Below are positions 23,280 through 31,679 of a stretch of DNA of 64,000 bases, in pieces (the first letter of the stretch is position 1; every line of letters starts with the position of its first letter). Both the position numbers and the translations under genes were made by a program. The notes under the pieces were generated by a model. The model ran no database searches. It saw only the letters and a list, made by a program, of their open reading frames with translations, and was not told the DNA's origin. Source of the DNA: Ramlibacter alkalitolerans. GTDB lineage: Bacteria; Pseudomonadota; Gammaproteobacteria; Burkholderiales; Burkholderiaceae_C. The stretch lies in NCBI RefSeq assembly GCF_016722765.1, contig NZ_JAEQND010000013.1:1-64000 (forward strand). The letters run 5' to 3'.

Positions 23280-23651
23280 TCACACGAGAGGCCACTCGCC
23301 TCGCGGCTTCTTCACGCCCAAGTCGTCGATGGTGCTGAAAGCCTCGTTCGCCAGGGACTTGGCCCCTTCCACGTCGGCTTTCGTGGGCACCGGCTTGGCC
23401 AAGAGGTCCTCGGCCTTGTCCAGCTTGCGCAGCGCGCCGCGCACGCGCGCCTGCTGTTCGCCCTTGGGCACGTCCTCGGGATTGGCGTTGTCCTCGTCCT
23501 CGAACTCAGCGATGTACTTGTTGTTGATGGCCTCGTACTCGGCGTTCGTCTTGTCCAGGGTGCCCCTGAGCGTCCCCAGCTTGCTGCTGACGCCTCGGAC
23601 GTCCGCCTTCGTTGCCGGCTTCGCGCCGTCATCTTGTTGCTCTTCGCTCAT
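23280..23651 (-). CDS. Small acidic protein behind the Type III R-M genes
   Basis: 123 aa, starting at ATG 23649-23651 with GGAG before it (the open frame upstream overlaps the res gene). Charged and helical: KLGTLRGTLDKTNAEYEAINNKYIAEFEDEDN, then VRGALRKLDKAEDLLAKPVPTKADVEGAKSLANEAFSTIDDL. No membrane segment or known motif. It lies 53 bp downstream of res on the same strand, probably in the same operon. A role with the R-M system is possible but unproven. Confidence 0.6.
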   Translation of the reverse strand: MSEEQQDDGAKPATKADVRGVSSKLGTLRGTLDKTNAEYEAINNKYIAEFEDEDNANPEDVPKGEQQARVRGALRKLDKAEDLLAKPVPTKADVEGAKSLANEAFSTIDDLGVKKPRGEWPLV

Positions 23652-23704
23652 CTCCACTGCCTTTCTTGGTGTTCGCGCGGAAAAGTGTAACGAGTGGAGC
23701 CCTG

Positions 23705-26185
23705 CTAGGAGTAGCGCAGCCGCGGCATCTCCAGCGGTCCGTCGTCGACAAGCTGGTCGCCCGACAATCGCCACAGGCGAAAACCCCCCTCGCTGCTTGA
23801 CTTGCCGACCATGAAGACGCGCCCGTAGGTCGGGTGCCGGGCGCCCGCCTTCGCCTTGTCGTACTCCATCAGGTGGGCACCCTTCACCTCGCTGAGCGCC
23901 ACGCCCTGTCCTTCAGTGCGCTGTGCGATTCCGACCACGAAATCCGGGAAGAAGCCCTGCCCGTCCGACCAGGCATACAGCCCTACCGATTCTGGTCGGC
24001 GAGAGGGATTGCGGTGCCACCAGAGCACTTCCGGCGAGGTGTCCAGAAGCTCGGCAAATTCGCGCTCCTGCGGCGACATGTCCGGCGGAAGGACTCCGTA
24101 GACGTTGCGTGCCGCCGGCGTCAGCGCGTAATCGCTGACCAGTGCCGGCATCAGATGCACTGGCACAAGCTGGACCTGCTCGGCCCGCAGCCGCTTGTGT
24201 GCATCTCGCACGAGATTGGGGTTGCGCACCAGGACAAGTTCAAGCTGCCGCGTGAGTTCCTCGTCGGAATGCGGCAACTCGTGGCCCTCGTCGGTGAGGG
24301 ACTGCCGAAAGCGCGTCTTCAAAGCAGAAAGCAGCTCTCGACGGTCAACGTCATCGAAAGCAAAGGCAATCTGACGTGCACGCTCCGCAATCGCTGCCGT
24401 CGAAACGTTCGCCCAGACGTCCTTGTCCTCGACTGCGCCCCCGTCGAATACGTCAGTTGTGCGTTCGACCACTCTGGAGCGCTTCTTCAAGCGGTCACCG
24501 AGCACGCGAGAAAAGTCGATGTGATGGACCAGGCGCTGCTCGAAGTCCTCTGGAAGTGGTGGCAGCGCTTCCGTGACGAACGCGCGAGGCGCGCCGTCCC
24601 GCAGGGGGTAGGTCACCGCCTCGGTGCGCTGGGCATCTAGTTGGAACGTCTGCGCGAGGGCCGAGGCATCCGAAAAACCATGCACGAAATGCGTGCCGGC
24701 AAGGACCTGGAAGAGCGTAGCTTGGCTCGCAGGCGTCCCGGCCGCGACCGTGGGGGCGGCGCCCGTGACCTGCGTCGGTGCGGCGTTGTCAACGGCGCAG
24801 TTCTGTCCGTTCGGCAGCAGCGAAAGGTTCTGACCAGGACGAGCCACTTGCACTCCGGGTTCGCCGCCGATTACGGTCACGACGGTGGAAGCGGCAGCCT
24901 GAGCGAGTTGCTCCGGCATCTGGTTAATGCGATTGGCGGCCGCAACCAAGCCTTCCTGCGCCTCGCTGTTTGCAAGGAATGCGTAGCCGAAGCTCAGGAC
25001 GGGCGGCAGCGCCAGGAGCCTTCCTTGAAGTAGGCGGTGCACGCGCATGATGCGGCCGACTACCTGGATGCCAAAATCAGCATCGCGGGTACCCCTCAGT
25101 GCTGCCAGCGTGAACGCGCGTGGCGCGTCGAAGCCCGTGGCGATGGCCATCTTGAACAGGATGACTTCCACCTGCGGGTCGTTGGCCAGTGCCGCAAGGT
25201 TCGGGTCTGGCTCGTCCGACGTGTGCACGCGCACCGCGCTAGCAGGGAAACGCAGCGTTTCGGTGAGATAGGTCTTTGCGTTCTCCAGAGCTTGGCCACC
25301 GTTGGGCACCTGCACGAGCATGAGGGGCGTCAGCGCGATGCGGCTGTCCTCGAGCGTCTTCTTGATTAGGCGGTGCATCGCGGCGCATTCGGATAGCGCC
25401 ACTTCTTCGTATGCCACCAGCTGAGCGTCGTCGGCGTTCTGCGCGATGAACCTGGCGGCCTTGACGCTGCGTTTAAGTAGCTGGGCATCTACCCCTTCGG
25501 CGCGTGTGACGGAAGCCCAGTCGTCCGGCCCGCCAATTTGGTAGCCCGTCTGTCTTGCGAATTGCGCTGCGTCGGCGTCCCGCGGGGTGGCTGTCATCAT
25601 CAGCACGTAGTCCGGAGCAAGAATGTCGCCAAAAAAGCGACTGGCTTCGGTTGCTCGGACGAAACCGTGGTGGGCCTCATCGACTACGACGCCAATGCGA
25701 TAGCCGTCACTGCGTGCGAATGCGAGCAGCTCATCGACGGCAAGGCCCGTGTCACTGTCCTGCCTGGCAAGGCGCGACTCCTTGCTGCGCGCGGCGACGG
25801 TCTGCCAGCTCAGAACGAACACGGCTCCAGGCGCGAGCTTTTCCGGGTGGCGGTCCGTTTCGATGTCCAGTAGCGGCAGGCTCGACGCCTGCACCCTCAA
25901 AGTATTGGCGGCCTGGTCCAGAACGCCGGTGAAAGGCGCAAACCAGAGCCAGAGGATGCGTTCTTCGGGGGAAAACTTCGCCATCAGCTCGCACGCCATC
26001 AGCGTCTTCCCGATACCGGTCGGCGCCTGCAGCAGGACGCAGGCGCTCTGGTGCCGGATGCGATTCAGGTCCGCCACGCGGGCCGTGGGGCCGAGCGTGT
26101 CGTAGTTTTGCTTCAACGCACGAAAGCGAGCCACCAGCACGTCAATATGCCGTTGCTGAAACTGCATCGGGATGGTTCGGCTCAT
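23705..26185 (-). CDS. res: Type III restriction enzyme, Res subunit
   Basis: 826 aa. Superfamily 2 translocase motifs are visible: Walker A APTGIGKT (54-61), VVDEAHHG (motif II), TATPRDADAAQ (motif III) and a later QVVGRIMRVHRLL (motif VI). The C-terminal part has FPDFVVG...GVALSEVKG, a PD-(D/E)xK endonuclease signature. With Mod it would form an ATP-dependent complex that cuts near pairs of unmethylated, oppositely oriented sites. The start overlaps the mod stop as ATGA, so expression is coupled. It appears complete, though somewhat shorter than the best-known Res subunits. Confidence 0.88.
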   Translation of the reverse strand: MSRTIPMQFQQRHIDVLVARFRALKQNYDTLGPTARVADLNRIRHQSACVLLQAPTGIGKTLMACELMAKFSPEERILWLWFAPFTGVLDQAANTLRVQASSLPLLDIETDRHPEKLAPGAVFVLSWQTVAARSKESRLARQDSDTGLAVDELLAFARSDGYRIGVVVDEAHHGFVRATEASRFFGDILAPDYVLMMTATPRDADAAQFARQTGYQIGGPDDWASVTRAEGVDAQLLKRSVKAARFIAQNADDAQLVAYEEVALSECAAMHRLIKKTLEDSRIALTPLMLVQVPNGGQALENAKTYLTETLRFPASAVRVHTSDEPDPNLAALANDPQVEVILFKMAIATGFDAPRAFTLAALRGTRDADFGIQVVGRIMRVHRLLQGRLLALPPVLSFGYAFLANSEAQEGLVAAANRINQMPEQLAQAAASTVVTVIGGEPGVQVARPGQNLSLLPNGQNCAVDNAAPTQVTGAAPTVAAGTPASQATLFQVLAGTHFVHGFSDASALAQTFQLDAQRTEAVTYPLRDGAPRAFVTEALPPLPEDFEQRLVHHIDFSRVLGDRLKKRSRVVERTTDVFDGGAVEDKDVWANVSTAAIAERARQIAFAFDDVDRRELLSALKTRFRQSLTDEGHELPHSDEELTRQLELVLVRNPNLVRDAHKRLRAEQVQLVPVHLMPALVSDYALTPAARNVYGVLPPDMSPQEREFAELLDTSPEVLWWHRNPSRRPESVGLYAWSDGQGFFPDFVVGIAQRTEGQGVALSEVKGAHLMEYDKAKAGARHPTYGRVFMVGKSSSEGGFRLWRLSGDQLVDDGPLEMPRLRYS

Positions 26186-27939
26186 TGCTCCGCCTCGTCG
26201 CCATCGAACAGGTTTTCCGGCTCTGGTTCTGACGCGAGCGCGGATGGCTCGGACGCTCGGGCGGGCTCGTCGATGGCAGGAAGCTCATAAGCGTCTGCAA
26301 CCTTGGCGTTGCCCTGCTTGAAGGCGCGCTGCAGGTCCGCCGGGACCGCCACGAAGCTGCAACGCTCCGCCAGGTCTCCCAGCGCTTCCGTGACCGCCTG
26401 TGGAGCCCAGCTCAAAACCACCGCCGGGCCGTGATGCCCAGACACGGCGCCTTTCAACTGCTCCAGAGTTGCTGGCTTGGTGTTTGCGCAGTAAGCAACG
26501 AGGTGCTGCCTATGCACGGACAGCGAGATACCTGCGTGCACTGGCGTGAGGGGGTGGCTGCACGTTTGCAGCGCGAACGTCCACACCATCGAGTCCGTCA
26601 GCCCCTCTTCCAGCCGGTGCGTCGCGACGTTTTGCGCCCGGACATAGGCAAAGTTGCCGCCAAGCCCTGGGATTTCAGTGCCGCGCCGACCGGTTGCGTA
26701 ACCTTCGATAGCCTTGCGGATTCGCACGGCCAGAACGTCCTTGGCGAGGTTCTTCTGCGGCTCGTCTTCAGTGGCCTCACGGCTGGAGATGAGAACAAAG
26801 CGCTTGTTCGTGCCCTGCTCCTTGTTCATCTTCAGGACGACGTGGCCTGTGGTGCCGGAGCCAGCGAAAAAATCCAGCACAAGGGCGTCTTTCTCCGGTG
26901 CGCAGATTTGCACGATGCGCTCCATGAGGCGCATTGGCTTTGGCGTGTCGAACGCGGTCTGGCTGCCGAAGATGTCCTGGATTTCCTTGCGCGCTTCGTC
27001 GGTGTGGCCAACTTCCTCGTGCGGCCACCAGGTCCACGGCACCATGCCCTCGATGTCATCGAGGTACTGGATGCGAGACGGCATGGCGTTGCCATCCTTG
27101 CCGAAGTAAATCAGGCCCTGGGCGAGCAGTTCGTCGAAGCGCGGCTTGATGACTTTCCAGCACGAGCCTTCCGGCGGCGTGAACACCTTGCCGGTGAGGG
27201 GCGAGGTAATTTCGTACATCTGGTTGGGCCGGTAGCCCTGCGCAGAAAGGGCCACGGCCCGCCACTTGCCGCGCGGGTCGTTGTTCGCGTTCCTGTACAC
27301 CTTCAGCTGCTTTTCGCCAAGCGGCAGCTTCCCGCGGCGCTTCTTGAACTTGTCCGGGTTGGGCGAGAAGATAAGGACGTATTCGTGCGCGTCCCCGATG
27401 GCCTCACGGTTCTCGCGGCTGTAGCGCTTTTGCCAGATGCAGTTGGCCACAAAGCACTTCTCGCCGAAGACCTGATTCAGTAGCAGCCACAAGTTCGGCA
27501 ACTCGTTGTCGTCAATGGTCATGACGAGCGCGCCGTCCTCGCGCAGCAGTGAGCGCACGAGCACGAGGCGCTGGTACATGAACTCCAGCCAGGTGGAGTG
27601 CCTGTACCGGTTGGTGGCGTCGAAGTAGCTGTCGTTGTAGACGAAATCCTTGCGGCCGGTGTTGTAGGGGCCGTCGCCGAAGACCAAGTGAAACTGGCCG
27701 CTGTGCGTGGTGGCCAGGTGGCGCAGCGCGTCGTAGTTGTCGCCTTCTATGAGAAGGTTGTCCCAGGGCGCGACGCCCACGCACAACTGCGGCTGCAGTT
27801 CGAAGCCCACGAAATCGCGGTTCAAATGCCTGTCGGGCGGGATGCGCTCGCGCTCCCATCGAAGCCCGTAGCGGGACATCGAATCGCGGCGCTTCAAGAT
27901 TGCGACGAGCTCTTCTTTGCTGAGGCTCTCGTAGTCCAA
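26182..27939 (-). CDS. mod: Type III DNA methyltransferase, Mod subunit
   Basis: 585 aa, beta-class amino-methyltransferase order: catalytic motif IV first (residues 89-95) and the SAM-binding DFFAGSGTTG later (about 355). Motif IV reads D-G-P-Y-N-T-G instead of the usual D-P-P-Y; the change of the first proline to glycine is unusual, though aspartate, second proline and tyrosine remain. The region between is the likely target-recognition domain. Mod methylates adenine in an asymmetric site and guides Res. The ATG at 27939 begins MDYESLSKEELVAILKRRD, a normal Mod start. The leader is AT-rich (TATTGACTGCATAAAAA). Confidence 0.9.
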   Translation of the reverse strand: MDYESLSKEELVAILKRRDSMSRYGLRWERERIPPDRHLNRDFVGFELQPQLCVGVAPWDNLLIEGDNYDALRHLATTHSGQFHLVFGDGPYNTGRKDFVYNDSYFDATNRYRHSTWLEFMYQRLVLVRSLLREDGALVMTIDDNELPNLWLLLNQVFGEKCFVANCIWQKRYSRENREAIGDAHEYVLIFSPNPDKFKKRRGKLPLGEKQLKVYRNANNDPRGKWRAVALSAQGYRPNQMYEITSPLTGKVFTPPEGSCWKVIKPRFDELLAQGLIYFGKDGNAMPSRIQYLDDIEGMVPWTWWPHEEVGHTDEARKEIQDIFGSQTAFDTPKPMRLMERIVQICAPEKDALVLDFFAGSGTTGHVVLKMNKEQGTNKRFVLISSREATEDEPQKNLAKDVLAVRIRKAIEGYATGRRGTEIPGLGGNFAYVRAQNVATHRLEEGLTDSMVWTFALQTCSHPLTPVHAGISLSVHRQHLVAYCANTKPATLEQLKGAVSGHHGPAVVLSWAPQAVTEALGDLAERCSFVAVPADLQRAFKQGNAKVADAYELPAIDEPARASEPSALASEPEPENLFDGDEAEQ

Positions 27940-28070
27940 GCGGGTCCTTCTTCCTTCGCCTGTGCGGCGTACTGTCTTTTTATGCAGTCAATAGGATATA
28001 GCAGACCACCGGGGGCGCCAAGCGCCGGGTCCTCGTGAACCGTTGGCCAGCACGAGTCCAAGACCTTGTG

Positions 28071-29144
28071 TCAGGGCGCGGTGACCCAGCCGTCCTCGTC
28101 GGCGTCGTAGTGGCGGGCCATCTCCCCGAAGGTCATGGTGGTGCGGTGGATTTCGCGCAGCCTGTCCATGTCCCCGGCCTGGTACGCCTGCAGCGTCGGC
28201 GCGAGCTCCGGAATGTCTCTGATGAGGCCTTTGACGGCAATCTCACGGCCCAGCTTGGCTGATTCGGCGTTCGCTGCGACCGCACCGAGGATGAGGGGGT
28301 GCGTCGCCTGGTACAGCAGCGTGCAGTAAAGGACTGAGGCTCGCAGCTCCCCAACCGTGCGCGGCATGGCCTCGATGCCGAAGCGGGAAAACAGCTTCTT
28401 CAGGGCCACGAACGCCTGGCCGCCGATTGCCACGGGGTCGGAGAGCGACTCGTTTGCGCTATCGAGGAACTGGGTGATGTCCTGCCAGGGGATGCTCAGT
28501 GCCCCTTCCGGGTCTGCGAACTCCTGCAGGTTCTTCTCGCGCTCTTCCGGCGTGTCCCCGCTCATGGCGCCCTTGAAGGCTTCCAGCAAGCGTTGCCGGC
28601 TCACCTGCTGCTGGTGCTGGAAGGGAGTCATCGGCCAGCCCTTCTCGTCGTAGAGGCCATACGCGAATCGCGTGTTCACCTGTAGCCGCTGCGGGATACG
28701 CGCCAGCACGCGCGGAAGGTGCTGCTCGCCCCACATGTCCAGGACGTCCTTGACTTGGCGCTTTGAATCGAAGCCAGTCCTCAGCGCGTTCTGAAAGATG
28801 CCGATGAACCAGCCCTCTGCCCTTTGCATATCGTCCACCTTGTTGCGCAGGTGAATCTGCTCCAAGGTGAGGTCGCGGCTCGCGTAGAGCTTGCCGCCGC
28901 CGTCCGCAAAGGTCGGGCTTTCCAGGGTGATGGTGCTCGCGTTCAGGACGAAGCAGGCGAGGCCCAGCAGGATGGGGTCTGCGTCTTCGAACCGGAAGCC
29001 CTTGACCTCAATGGAGCCCGTAAAGGGGCTGACGACGTGCCACTGCGACTTCTTCGGCAGCGGCTTCTTCAGCGCAAGAACGAGTTTTCCCGTGGCTCGC
29101 TTCGGCTTGGCCGCCGCGGTGGTGGGGAGAGTGACGACAGCCAT
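28071..29144 (-). CDS. Large soluble protein, unknown
   Basis: 357 aa from ATG 29144. A Lys/Ala-rich start is followed by SQWHVVSPFTGSIEVKGFRFEDADPILLGLACFVLNAS and long helical regions (QRAEGWFIGIFQNALRTGFDSKRQVKDVLDMWGEQ). No signal peptide, membrane helix or catalytic motif can be named. It is upstream of mod on the same strand with about 130 bp between, so it may belong to the defence locus, but the AT-rich gap suggests mod has its own promoter. A terminator from the preceding gene lies within its leader. Confidence 0.7.
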   Translation of the reverse strand: MAVVTLPTTAAAKPKRATGKLVLALKKPLPKKSQWHVVSPFTGSIEVKGFRFEDADPILLGLACFVLNASTITLESPTFADGGGKLYASRDLTLEQIHLRNKVDDMQRAEGWFIGIFQNALRTGFDSKRQVKDVLDMWGEQHLPRVLARIPQRLQVNTRFAYGLYDEKGWPMTPFQHQQQVSRQRLLEAFKGAMSGDTPEEREKNLQEFADPEGALSIPWQDITQFLDSANESLSDPVAIGGQAFVALKKLFSRFGIEAMPRTVGELRASVLYCTLLYQATHPLILGAVAANAESAKLGREIAVKGLIRDIPELAPTLQAYQAGDMDRLREIHRTTMTFGEMARHYDADEDGWVTAP

Positions 29145-29163
29145 ACTGCGTGCCCGAAATGAA

Positions 29164-29190
29164 AGACCGCCGACGTTGGCGGTCTGAAAT
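29164..29190 (-). terminator. Terminator on the minus strand
   Basis: AGACCGCC / GGCGGTCT hairpin with a 6-base loop, followed on the minus strand by TTTCATTT. It ends the unit starting at 29560. Confidence 0.8.
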
Positions 29191-29218
29191 CAATTTTACC
29201 GATGAGCTGGCGCTCTGC

Positions 29219-29560
29219 CTAGTCGAGTTCCTTGGCGGCACGAAGCATCAGCCGCTCCGCCTGCTCCGTGAGCCGCGCGTCGATGTCGCTGGTCATCACG
29301 ATGAGGTGCCGGTCCAGCAGTTCGTCCAGCGAGTCCTGGATGGCGCTCTTGGCCATGTAGAAGCCGAAGTCGCTCTGCGCGCAGTCGAAGGCGAAGTCCT
29401 TGGCGCCGTACGTCCGCATCGGCGTGTTGTTGGCGATGCGCGCGATGGCCGCGAGCACGAAGAGCTCTTGCCACGTGAGGCACTCGAAGCCGGGCACGGT
29501 GAGGTTCTTCCGGGCCGCGAGGCCGACCTTGCGCGCTGCGTTGATGAGGGGTTCAGTCAT
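29219..29560 (-). CDS. Small putative winged-helix protein
   Basis: 113 aa starting MTEPLINAARKVGLAARKN, 34 bp after a CTAYAC-class promoter. CLTWQELFVLAAIARIANNTP, SAIQDSLDELLDRHLIVM and TEQAERLMLRAAKELD suggest a helix-turn-helix followed by a strand pair, as in winged-helix domains, but this is a pattern reading only. The gene is monocistronic, with a terminator 30 bp after it. No catalytic motif. Confidence 0.6.
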   Translation of the reverse strand: MTEPLINAARKVGLAARKNLTVPGFECLTWQELFVLAAIARIANNTPMRTYGAKDFAFDCAQSDFGFYMAKSAIQDSLDELLDRHLIVMTSDIDARLTEQAERLMLRAAKELD

Positions 29561-29594
29561 GCTCTCGTTCCTGGTTGTCGTTGGGTCCTGCTTC

Positions 29595-29623
29595 GTATAG
29601 GAACGGGCGCTTCCGAGCGGTGC
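29595..29623 (-). promoter_or_regulatory. CTAYAC-class promoter before 29560
   Basis: Minus-strand GCACCG (29618-29623), 17 bp, CTATAC (29595-29600), then G. Confidence 0.85.
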
Positions 29624-29702
29624 TCGCGTCGGTGCACACCAGGAACTGTAGCGACCGCGGCTTTCCACCCGGCGCCAGCCGGCTGCCGGTGCTTGAGGTT
29701 CG

Positions 29703-30113
29703 TCAGAAACGCTGTGGCGCCGGCACGCGGCTCAATTGCGTTCGGAGTTGCGCCAGCGCCAGCGGGTCGGGCGAAGTCCACGAAACGAGCCGGGTCCCCT
29801 GCGTGTCTTCACGAACCTTGACCTCGCGCAAGGTCCAGTGCACTTCCCCGCGCGCATGCAGCGCGTAGGTGCAGTGAAAGAACCTCACGGGCAGGGGAAG
29901 CCGGCGCAGCAGCCGCAACTCCAACCAGGCGCACCGAGCGGCCTGCTCGTAGTGCGTCGCCAGCACGGGCGTGAAACCTGGCCGGCGAGCTTCGCGCAGG
30001 ATGACGAGCGTGCCAGTGCTGGCCGCAAGCCACGCCACCTCGAAGGCGAAGAACGGCTCGCCGTCGCCAAGGGGAGCATGCCTTTCGCGGAAGGAAATCG
30101 CGGGAGAGTGCAT
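29703..30113 (-). CDS. Soluble protein, unknown
   Basis: 136 aa. ATG 30113 is chosen because the longer frame overlaps the preceding gene. The sequence is beta-rich with several arginine-dense stretches (LELRLLRRLPLPVRFFHCTYALHARGEVHWTLREVKV). No membrane segment or motif known. No clear CTAYAC-class promoter: a GCACCT box 40 bp upstream has only ACCACT at the -10 position. It may be co-transcribed with the frameshifted gene upstream. Confidence 0.5.
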   Translation of the reverse strand: MHSPAISFRERHAPLGDGEPFFAFEVAWLAASTGTLVILREARRPGFTPVLATHYEQAARCAWLELRLLRRLPLPVRFFHCTYALHARGEVHWTLREVKVREDTQGTRLVSWTSPDPLALAQLRTQLSRVPAPQRF

Positions 30114-30204
30114 GGACAGAACGAGCGCAGTGGTCGCTGCATTCTGTCCGAAGGTGCGGTTTACGCCATGTTCGGGGCGGTACCCGCGGGCGCTGGTTGC
30201 TTTT

Positions 30205-30707
30205 TCAAACGCAGCTGGCAGCTTCGGCGGGCGGCGCAGCAAAGTGCGCGCGCAGCCGTGCATACGCGGTGAGCGCAATCCACACCGCCCCCGCGAGCAG
30301 CGGCAGGACAAGCAGCAGGTCCTGGCTGCCGGCACCGCCGACGTTCAGGAGCCACGCAAGCGGACGACCGTAGTGGCTCAGGTCGTAGACGTAGCTGGCC
30401 ACCATGTCGACCACCAGGGTGTGTGCATGAACGTGAGCGTCACCGACTGGGCGAGCGTGATGCGCTTGCTGCCAATCCAGAAGGGCAGCGTGAGCAGGAA
30501 CAGGCTCACCACATGGAAGCTGCCCCCGGTCCACCAGGACAGCAGGTAGGAGATGGGCAACAGCCCCAGGCAGACGGCGAGGACGTCTTTGTCCAGCGGG
30601 GCGCCCTTCTTCGCCTCATAGGCGCACAGGGCCGCGATGAGCGCGAACGGCACGCCGATGGACCACCGCGTGGTGGGTTGGGCGAGGAAGGTCAGTAGCG
30701 TGCTCAT
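30205..30707 (-). pseudogene. Membrane protein gene broken by a dinucleotide frameshift
   Basis: From ATG 30705-30707 the frame reads MSTLLTFLAQPTTRWSIGVPF and several hydrophobic helices up to SVTLTFMHT, then stops early (30378). The sense sequence resumes in another frame as LVVDMVASYVYDLSHYGRPLAWLLN plus a further membrane helix (LLLVLPLLAGAVWIALTAYARL) to 30205. The shift falls in a CACACA tract near 30417, so gain of one CA unit would explain it. Intact, it would be a four- or five-helix inner-membrane protein of about 165 aa. Its CTAYAC-class promoter is intact. Confidence 0.65.
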
Positions 30708-30736
30708 TGGGTTCCGATGCGGTTTTCTGGTATCAC

Positions 30737-30765
30737 GTATAGCGAAACCGCGTTTGAAACGGAGC
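30737..30765 (-). promoter_or_regulatory. CTAYAC-class promoter before 30707
   Basis: Minus-strand GCTCCG (30760-30765), 17 bp, CTATAC (30737-30742), then G. Confidence 0.72.
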
Positions 30766-30801
30766 TGCTTTCGCCGGCATCTTTGCTGCCGCGAGGGGTT
30801 G

Positions 30802-31026
30802 CTATTTGGACGTCCGAGCGAGCTTGGCTTGGAAGATGCGGCGGCGCTCTTCGATGTCCTGAAGGCGCTGCGCATATGCGGCCATCACCGCGCCGGGCAA
30901 AGGACGGAGCCACAGGAGCCCTCGGAGAATCGAGATGCGTTGCTCTTCGCTCAAAGCAAGGCGAATCTCTCGGTTGTGTGCCTGGCGCCCACGCTTGCGC
31001 TGAGTTGCATTTAGGCCGTTGCTCAT
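30802..31026 (-). CDS. Small basic helical protein
   Basis: 74 aa, starting immediately after the stop of the membrane-protein gene (TGA then ATG), so translation is probably coupled. The sequence is Arg/Gln-rich (NATQRKRGRQAHNREIRLALSEEQRISILRGL; QRLQDIEERRRIFQAKLAR), likely one or two amphipathic helices able to bind nucleic acid. The upstream protein also ends in a very basic segment. Function unknown. Confidence 0.6.
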   Translation of the reverse strand: MSNGLNATQRKRGRQAHNREIRLALSEEQRISILRGLLWLRPLPGAVMAAYAQRLQDIEERRRIFQAKLARTSK

Positions 31027-31608
31027 TCAAGCGTCCGTGCGGGGTTCGAAAGCTGCACCGAGGGAGTGCAGTGTGTCCAATGCAGGGTGCGCCTTGCGCA
31101 TGCGCTTCCGGCGCTGCTTCGCTGCTTGGCGCTTCTCGTGGCGGCGGACCGTGGCGAGCTGGTCCCTGTACCGCAGCGTGGCCATCGCGTCGCCACCGCG
31201 CAGCTTGCGCGCGCGCACGACGCCTGTGATGTGCGCGGTCAGGGCGGGGTCACTTTCGCACGCCTTGAGCACTTCCTTTGCATCGCACTCGGCCATCGGG
31301 GCGAAGGTCGACCGCTTCTCCGCCATCCAGGTGCCGACGCTGCTCACGAGCAAATAGGAGACCGCGGCTACAAACCACGTGTTCACCGCAGACGCAGCGA
31401 GCGCGTCTATCGAGGCTCCTTGCAGCGTTGCGCCCAGGACCGCGGCTACGATGTTGACACCGAACCAGCCCAAGGCAAGAACCGGTGCAACCAGCGCAAT
31501 TGTCAGCGCAAGGTGCGCCGCGGCGAAGACGCGTCCCGGCTGCGCTCGATTCAGTGCTTCGTCGGAAGCCACCGGTGCGCCGATGGCGAACAGCTTTTTG
31601 TAGCCCAT
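31027..31608 (-). CDS. Two-helix membrane protein, member of a three-copy family
   Basis: 193 aa from ATG 31608 (GGAG nine nt before it; a TTG five codons up is possible). Two long hydrophobic segments: AAHLALTIALVAPVLALGWFGVNIVAAVLGA and NTWFVAAVSYLLVSSVGTW. The tail AECDAKEVLKACESDPALTAHITGVVRARKLRGGDAMATLRYRDQ matches the tails of the proteins at 8598 and 11769. It then has an added very basic end (RRHEKRQAAKQRRKRMRK). The next gene follows without a gap. Function unknown. Confidence 0.75.
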   Translation of the reverse strand: MGYKKLFAIGAPVASDEALNRAQPGRVFAAAHLALTIALVAPVLALGWFGVNIVAAVLGATLQGASIDALAASAVNTWFVAAVSYLLVSSVGTWMAEKRSTFAPMAECDAKEVLKACESDPALTAHITGVVRARKLRGGDAMATLRYRDQLATVRRHEKRQAAKQRRKRMRKAHPALDTLHSLGAAFEPRTDA

Positions 31609-31636
31609 TGTGTTGGTCTCCAAGGTGATGTTCCGT

Positions 31637-31666
31637 GTGTAGGTGTGACTTTGCCCGCGACGGTGC
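31637..31666 (-). promoter_or_regulatory. CTAYAC-class promoter before 31608
   Basis: Minus-strand GCACCG (31661-31666), 18-bp spacer, CTACAC (31637-31642). Confidence 0.72.
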
Positions 31667-31679
31667 TGCTTTTTTGGTG

